Part shown: positions 35,243-39,693 of the stretch, one piece after another
How positions within the stretch are numbered: position 1 is the stretch's first letter
Layout of the letters: every line of letters begins with the position of its first letter
NCBI RefSeq assembly: GCF_017571465.1
Contig: NZ_JAGETV010000023.1
Span: 1 to 39,693 of the forward strand
DNA length: 39,693 nt
Reading direction: 5' to 3'
Source of the DNA: Thiomicrorhabdus marina
GTDB lineage: Bacteria > Pseudomonadota > Gammaproteobacteria > Thiomicrospirales > Thiomicrospiraceae
Translations under genes and position numbers: made by a program
Notes under the pieces: generated by a model
What the model saw: only the letters and a program-made list of their open reading frames with translations
Told to the model about the DNA's origin: nothing
Databases searched by the model: none

Positions 35243-35508
35243 GGCTTGTTGGAAATTCATATTTGATTCTGTTGTCGCTTAAAAATTCGACAATCAAGGC
35301 ATTCTGAGCGCAGTTTGGTTATTCCAAATAAGGGATGAGTAACGCAGAGTGTCGGATTTTTAAGCACAACCCAAAGGGCCATTGCCATTTTCACGCCAAC
35401 TGTGTTGAAAATGCGTTCAAATAGAATGACTATTTCACACGATTTCCGCCTTGTTGGACGCAAAAATGGCAGTGGCAGAACCTAATTATGAATTTTCAAC
35501 AGACCCTA
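35240..35508. mobile_element. MITE-like element of 265 bases between glgB and glgA
   Basis: Terminal inverted repeats of 20 bases, GGGCTTGTTGGAAATTCATA (35242-35261) and the reverse of 35487-35506, match at 17 of 20 positions. They are flanked on each side by TA (35240-35241 and 35507-35508), a likely target duplication. A second internal inverted repeat of 17 bases (35277-35293 against 35349-35365, 15 matches) suggests a strongly folded element. No transposase gene is present, so it would need one in trans. The termini recall IS5- or IS630-type elements; the family is not certain. Removing the element with one TA leaves GATTAA, so glgB would keep a stop codon. Confidence 0.8.
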
Positions 35509-35545
35509 AAAGCGATAACAGAATAATCATTGGTAAAGAATCTTT

Positions 35546-37060
35546 ATGAAAATTTTATATGCTACTTCAGAGGCGCATCCTTTAATTAAAACCGGCGGTT
35601 TAGCTGATGTCAGTGGTAGTTTGCCAAATGCTTTGAAGCTGTTAAAGAACCATGTAAGGCTGGTACTTCCGGCTTATCACGATGTAATGATTAAGCTACC
35701 GAAAAAGTCTTTCCGTAAGGTCGCTGATTTGCAAGTGAGTGGTTGCGGGCAGGTGTATGAGGTACGGATTTTGCAATTGAAGGCCGGCGCCTTCGAGGGC
35801 TTGGATGTGCCGGTTTGGTTAGTGGATATTCCTGCTTTGTTTGGTCGATCAGGTAACCCTTATCTGGCGGAAGATGGAACTGACTGGTGGGATAACGGCG
35901 AACGCTTTGGTGTTTTCTCGAAGGTGATTACTGAATTAGCGATGGATCGAGCCGGTTTGAATTGGCAACCGGATGTGGTGCATTTGAACGATTGGCAAAC
36001 CGGTCTGGCAACGGCCTTAATTAGTTTGGAGGCACCGCGTCCGAAAACGGTTTTTACTATTCATAATATGGCCTATCCAGGCAATTTTCCGCAGCAGCTT
36101 TTTGATGGATTGGGTTTGCCGCATTATTTGTGGTCGATGCAAGGTGTGGAGTTTTGGGGACATTTCTCGATGCTGAAGGCGGGGGTCGCGTTTGCCGATT
36201 GGGTGACTACGGTCAGCCCGACCTATGCGAAACAGATTTGCACTTATGAATTTGCTTACGGCTTTGAAGGTGTTTTGCAAGAGCGAGCCGCTGAAGAGCG
36301 CTTAGTCGGTATTTTGAATGGCATTGACCATAATACTTGGAACCCGGAGAGCGATAAGCTGATTCCACATAACTATTCGGCAGATAAGGGACGGGTGTCG
36401 GCCAAACGCAAAAATAAGATCGCGTTGTTAAAAGCCTTCTGTCGTATGCATACCGAGAAGAGTCTACCAAAAGAAGACTGTTTTGATCAGTGGTTGGAAA
36501 AACCGCTGATTGGTTTTGTCGGTCGTTTGGTGCCGCAAAAAGGCGTTGATTTGGTGATGGAAGTGTTGCCGGATATTTTAGAAAACAGCGAAGCCAATAT
36601 CGCCTTTGTCGGGTCAGGAGACAGAAATATTGAAGAGGCAATTTGCGAGCTAGCCAGAATTTATCCGCAGCGAGTGTGGTGTCATATTGGATACTCTGAA
36701 GAGTTGGCGCATCTGGTTGAAGCCGGTTCGGACATGTTTCTGATGCCGTCGCGCTTTGAGCCTTGCGGTTTAAATCAAATGTACAGTCTGGCGTACGGCA
36801 CGCCACCGATTGTGAATAATACCGGCGGGTTGGCGGATACAGTCGTCAATGCCACCGAAGAAAATCTTAAAGCGGGCACGGCAACCGGGTTTGTGTTTTA
36901 TGACATGTCAAAACACGCCCTTTTATCGACGATCATGCACGCCCTGTTCCTTTTCAGCAAAAAACGCCAATGGCAGAAGCTGCAAAAAAATGGCATGCAA
37001 CAGGTTTTTGATTGGAAGAACAGCGCTAAGGCGTATCAATCCCTCTATAAGGAGTCATAG
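35546..37060 (+). CDS. glgA: Glycogen synthase GlgA
   Basis: GlgA (GT5) extends alpha-1,4-glucan chains from ADP-glucose. The 504-residue protein has the ADP-glucose-binding KTGGLADVSGSLP (from Lys15), HLNDWQTGLA and TIHNMAYPG in the N-terminal Rossmann domain. The C-terminal domain has the linker GFVGRLVPQKGVDL and SRFEPCGLNQMYSL with catalytic-site Glu405. The mid-protein segment before GFVGR is slightly longer than in Escherichia coli. The gene follows the MITE-like element by about 37 bases, so its expression may depend on readthrough. Confidence 0.98.
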   Translation: MKILYATSEAHPLIKTGGLADVSGSLPNALKLLKNHVRLVLPAYHDVMIKLPKKSFRKVADLQVSGCGQVYEVRILQLKAGAFEGLDVPVWLVDIPALFGRSGNPYLAEDGTDWWDNGERFGVFSKVITELAMDRAGLNWQPDVVHLNDWQTGLATALISLEAPRPKTVFTIHNMAYPGNFPQQLFDGLGLPHYLWSMQGVEFWGHFSMLKAGVAFADWVTTVSPTYAKQICTYEFAYGFEGVLQERAAEERLVGILNGIDHNTWNPESDKLIPHNYSADKGRVSAKRKNKIALLKAFCRMHTEKSLPKEDCFDQWLEKPLIGFVGRLVPQKGVDLVMEVLPDILENSEANIAFVGSGDRNIEEAICELARIYPQRVWCHIGYSEELAHLVEAGSDMFLMPSRFEPCGLNQMYSLAYGTPPIVNNTGGLADTVVNATEENLKAGTATGFVFYDMSKHALLSTIMHALFLFSKKRQWQKLQKNGMQQVFDWKNSAKAYQSLYKES

Positions 37061-37062
37061 TG

Positions 37063-39570
37063 ATGCCATCGCAAACCGGAGCGAATCGTATCGGAGTAGT
37101 CAGTAAAAAGCTGCAAAATATCGGTATGGATCAGGAAGCCATCGAAGCGGATTTTCTTAAGTATCTGTGCCACACTCTGGGGCGGGAAATCAGCTCGGAA
37201 GACTATTATCTTTTTCGAGCACTTTCCTATACCACTCGTGATCGCTTGATGACGCATTGGAAGCGTACTTGGACCGCCTATAATCAAGGTAAGTTGAAGA
37301 AAGCCTATTACCTATCGATGGAATTCTTGATTGGGCGCTCGCTCACCAATAATCTACTGAATCTTGGTATTGAAGATGAGACCAAACAAGCGTTATATGC
37401 TTTAGGTTTGGATTTAGAGCAGATTGAAGAGAGCGAGCGTGATGCCGGATTAGGCAATGGTGGGTTGGGTCGTTTGGCCGCTTGTTTTATGGATAGTTGT
37501 GCAACCTTGCAGCTACCGGTTATGGGCTACGGACTTCGTTACGAGTATGGAATGTTCCGCCAGCAAATTCAGAATGGTTATCAGGTTGAAGAGCCGGATC
37601 ACTGGCTTGGTTTTGGCCCTTATCCATGGGAAGTGCAGCGCGGCGAATACACGCAAGTAGTCAAGTTTGGCGGTCAATCGCGCCAATATGTCGATCCGGT
37701 TGATGGCCATTTGATTGCTCACTGGGAGCATGCTGAAGTGGTGTTGGCTGTCCCTTACGATGTGCCGATTCCAGGTTATAAGAATGGTACTGTGAATACT
37801 TTACGTCTCTGGTGGGCGATGGCTAAAGAAGGTTTTGACTTGTCAGAGTTTAATGCCGGCTCTTATCATCAGGCGGTATCGGAAAAGTCGCAGGCAGAAA
37901 ATATTACTCGTGTACTTTATCCAAATGATAGCAGCGAGAATGGTAAGGAATTGCGCCTAAAACAGCAGTACTTCTTAGTGTCTGCTTCGTTACAGGATGT
38001 GGTTCAGCAGTGGAGTGATAGACATAGTAGTTTTGATGATTTTGCTGAGTACAACGCCTTTCAGTTAAATGATACCCATCCTAGTTTGGCGGTTGCGGAA
38101 TTAATGCGTTTATTGGTAGATAAAGAGGGGTTAGATTGGGATAAAGCGTGGCAAATCACTACCCAGACCATGGCTTATACCAACCATACTTTATTGCCGG
38201 AAGCCTTGGAAAAGTGGCCGAAGGATTTATTCTTGCGTTTATTGCCTCGTCCTCTGGAAATTATTTATGAAATTAATCGTCGTTTTCTGACTGAAGTGGC
38301 AATGCGTTGGCCGGCAGATACCGAACGACAACGCCGTATGTCGATTGTCGATGAGCATGACAATATCTGTATGGCGTATTTGGCAATTGTTGGCAGTCAT
38401 TCGGTGAATGGTGTCGCGGAGTTGCATTCGACTTTGCTGAAGGATGGTCTGTTTAATGATTTCTATCAGCTTTGGCCGGAGAAGTTCAATAATAAAACCA
38501 ATGGTGTTACTCAGCGTCGCTGGCTGGCCGGCTGTAATCCAGAATTACGCGCATTACTAAAACAGCAAATTGGTGAAGAGTGGATTACCCGCTTGACTGA
38601 TTTAAAGCAGATTGAACCATTAGCGGACAATCAAGACTTTCGTGAGCAGTGGTATCAGGTTAAGCAGCATAATAAAAAGCGTTTAGCAGATTTAGTTTTA
38701 CATGAAACCGGTGTGATATTGCCGCTGAATTCGATGTTTGATGTGCAGGTGAAACGTATTCACGAATACAAGCGTCAACTATTGAATGTTTTGCATGTGA
38801 TTCATCTGTACTCTCGTATTAAGCGTGGTGATGCCGATAACTGGACCAACCGAGCCGTATTGTTTGGCGGTAAGGCTGCCCCGGGTTATGCGATGGCCAA
38901 ACAGATCATCAAGCTTATCAATAACGTTGCGCAGGTAGTAAACAATGACCCGCAAGTCGGTGATCGGCTTAAAGTCGTTTTTATTCCTAATTATCGGGTC
39001 TCGGCAATGGAAGTTATTTGTCCGGGAACGGATTTGTCGGAACAGATTTCTACTGCCGGTAAAGAAGCATCTGGAACCGGAAATATGAAGTTTATGATGA
39101 ACGGTGCTTTGACTATCGGTACGCTAGATGGGGCTAATGTTGAGATTCTTGATGCAGTCGGTAAAGATAATTTCTTTTTATTTGGTTTGAAAACGCCGGA
39201 AGTTGAAGAGCTACGTCAGCATTACAACCCGCAAAGTTATATCGATCAGAGTTATGATTTACAAGCGGTGATGGGACTATTGAATTCCGGGCATTTTAAT
39301 CAGTTTGAGCCGGGAATTTTTGACGAGATTATCCATTCTATTCAATCGCCGAATGATCCTTGGATGACTTTAGCTGACTTCCAAAGTTATGTTGAGGTGC
39401 AGGCGCAAGCAGCACAGGCTTATCAAAATCGCGATGATTGGGTTCGTAAAAGCATTATCAATACCGCTCGTAGCGGCATCTTTTCAACGGATCGAACCAT
39501 GGCGCAATATAACGAAGATATCTGGAAGCTGAAACCGATTGAATTGGATGGTGTCGAGATCCAGTGTTAA
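37063..39570 (+). CDS. glgP: Glycogen phosphorylase GlgP
   Basis: GlgP (GT35) releases glucose 1-phosphate from glycogen chain ends using pyridoxal phosphate. The N-terminal YLSMEFLIGRSLTNNLLNL, GLGNGGLGRLAACF and the PLP-binding EASGTGNMKFMMNGA with Lys676 are diagnostic, and 835 residues is the expected length. AAGGAG at 37049-37054 serves ATG 37063, two bases after the glgA stop. A GTG at 37060 is possible but less well placed. It is the last gene of the cluster; no clear terminator is seen before the window-end repeat. Confidence 0.98.
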   Translation: MPSQTGANRIGVVSKKLQNIGMDQEAIEADFLKYLCHTLGREISSEDYYLFRALSYTTRDRLMTHWKRTWTAYNQGKLKKAYYLSMEFLIGRSLTNNLLNLGIEDETKQALYALGLDLEQIEESERDAGLGNGGLGRLAACFMDSCATLQLPVMGYGLRYEYGMFRQQIQNGYQVEEPDHWLGFGPYPWEVQRGEYTQVVKFGGQSRQYVDPVDGHLIAHWEHAEVVLAVPYDVPIPGYKNGTVNTLRLWWAMAKEGFDLSEFNAGSYHQAVSEKSQAENITRVLYPNDSSENGKELRLKQQYFLVSASLQDVVQQWSDRHSSFDDFAEYNAFQLNDTHPSLAVAELMRLLVDKEGLDWDKAWQITTQTMAYTNHTLLPEALEKWPKDLFLRLLPRPLEIIYEINRRFLTEVAMRWPADTERQRRMSIVDEHDNICMAYLAIVGSHSVNGVAELHSTLLKDGLFNDFYQLWPEKFNNKTNGVTQRRWLAGCNPELRALLKQQIGEEWITRLTDLKQIEPLADNQDFREQWYQVKQHNKKRLADLVLHETGVILPLNSMFDVQVKRIHEYKRQLLNVLHVIHLYSRIKRGDADNWTNRAVLFGGKAAPGYAMAKQIIKLINNVAQVVNNDPQVGDRLKVVFIPNYRVSAMEVICPGTDLSEQISTAGKEASGTGNMKFMMNGALTIGTLDGANVEILDAVGKDNFFLFGLKTPEVEELRQHYNPQSYIDQSYDLQAVMGLLNSGHFNQFEPGIFDEIIHSIQSPNDPWMTLADFQSYVEVQAQAAQAYQNRDDWVRKSIINTARSGIFSTDRTMAQYNEDIWKLKPIELDGVEIQC

Positions 39571-39594
39571 TCACAACAACGTTAAAGTAAGTAT

Positions 39595-39693
39595 CTAAGG
39601 AAACGCAGAATAAGTCCCCATTGACTTCAGCGAGGTGTTTGAAGCAGTCAATTCTAGGCAGGTTTCGCAAAGCATAGCCATCGCTATGGTTAA
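39595..39693. repeat. Right copy of the terminal inverted repeat, IS5-like end
   Basis: From CTAA at 39595, GGAAACGCAGAATAAGTC and the following bases match the reverse complement of the first 96 bases of the window. The CATAGC-loop-GCTATG hairpin is kept, with changes confined to the loop. CTAA agrees with a YTAR target as used by IS5-group elements. The copy runs off the window end, so its full length and any transposase are not visible. It begins 24 bases after the glgP stop. Confidence 0.8.

Noticed and set aside
39458-39670. Minus-strand ORF of 70 codons covering the glgP end and the right repeat
   Set aside because: It is antisense to the conserved end of glgP and runs into a non-coding repeat. 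It has no recognisable domain or ribosome binding site.
1-39693. Composite transposon carrying the whole window
   Set aside because: The end repeats diverge by about 15 percent, no transposase is visible, and the genes between are core metabolism in conserved orders. Neighbouring dispersed repeats explain it better.

Overview
This window is a chromosomal piece of a Gram-negative, gammaproteobacterium-like organism of moderate GC content. The evidence is the set of genes it carries: a complete type II secretion operon with a secretin, Kdo/LPS genes (kdsD, waaA), the ubiE-ubiJ-ubiB ubiquinone block, dapF-DUF484-xerC, hslV/hslU and a bacterial glycogen cluster. The genus cannot be fixed from the sequence. 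A sulfur-oxidising autotroph of the Thiomicrospira/Hydrogenovibrio type is a guess from gene content and style only. Nearly all of the sequence is coding. I see no tRNA, rRNA, CRISPR array, prophage or intact transposase.

Layout: (1) 243-11642 (+) is gspC-D-E-F-G-H-I-J-K-L-M-N, tightly packed with many overlapping genes. (2) 11701-14036 (+) follows in the same direction: a lipoprotein subtilisin/kexin-like protease with a P domain but no propeptide, then, overlapping it by one base, a small exported protein whose C-terminal half looks like a subtilase propeptide. The pair resembles Aeromonas ASP and its chaperone ORF2, and the protease is a likely cargo of the adjacent secretion system. A bidirectional terminator closes this block. 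(3) 14112-20132 (-) is one long probable operon: hslU-DUF971-ubiE-ubiJ-ubiB-lipoprotein-thioredoxin-like. (4) 20297-24147 (+) is dapF-DUF484-xerC-hslV-YqhA/UPF0114. It diverges from hslU, so hslV and hslU are separated. (5) 24311-25429 (+) is a monocistronic lipoprotein built of four copies of a motif of about 50 residues. (6) 25504-27733 (-) is kdsD-waaA for Kdo supply and transfer. (7) 28342-39570 (+) is glgC-GH57-malQ-glgB-glgA-glgP, preceded by an AT-rich 608-base intergenic region with several hairpins. The last hairpin shows GGAGGA in its loop, as a CsrA/RsmA site would. A 265-base MITE-like element sits exactly between glgB and glgA.

The outermost ~96 bases at each end are the same repeat in opposite orientation, with IS5-like termini. 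The region is therefore bounded by two copies of a dispersed element, and the window may simply be a contig broken at repeats.

The genes form four working units: protein export through the outer membrane with a probable cargo and its chaperone; ubiquinone and envelope biosynthesis; cytoplasmic proteolysis by HslVU; and synthesis, branching and breakdown of glycogen.
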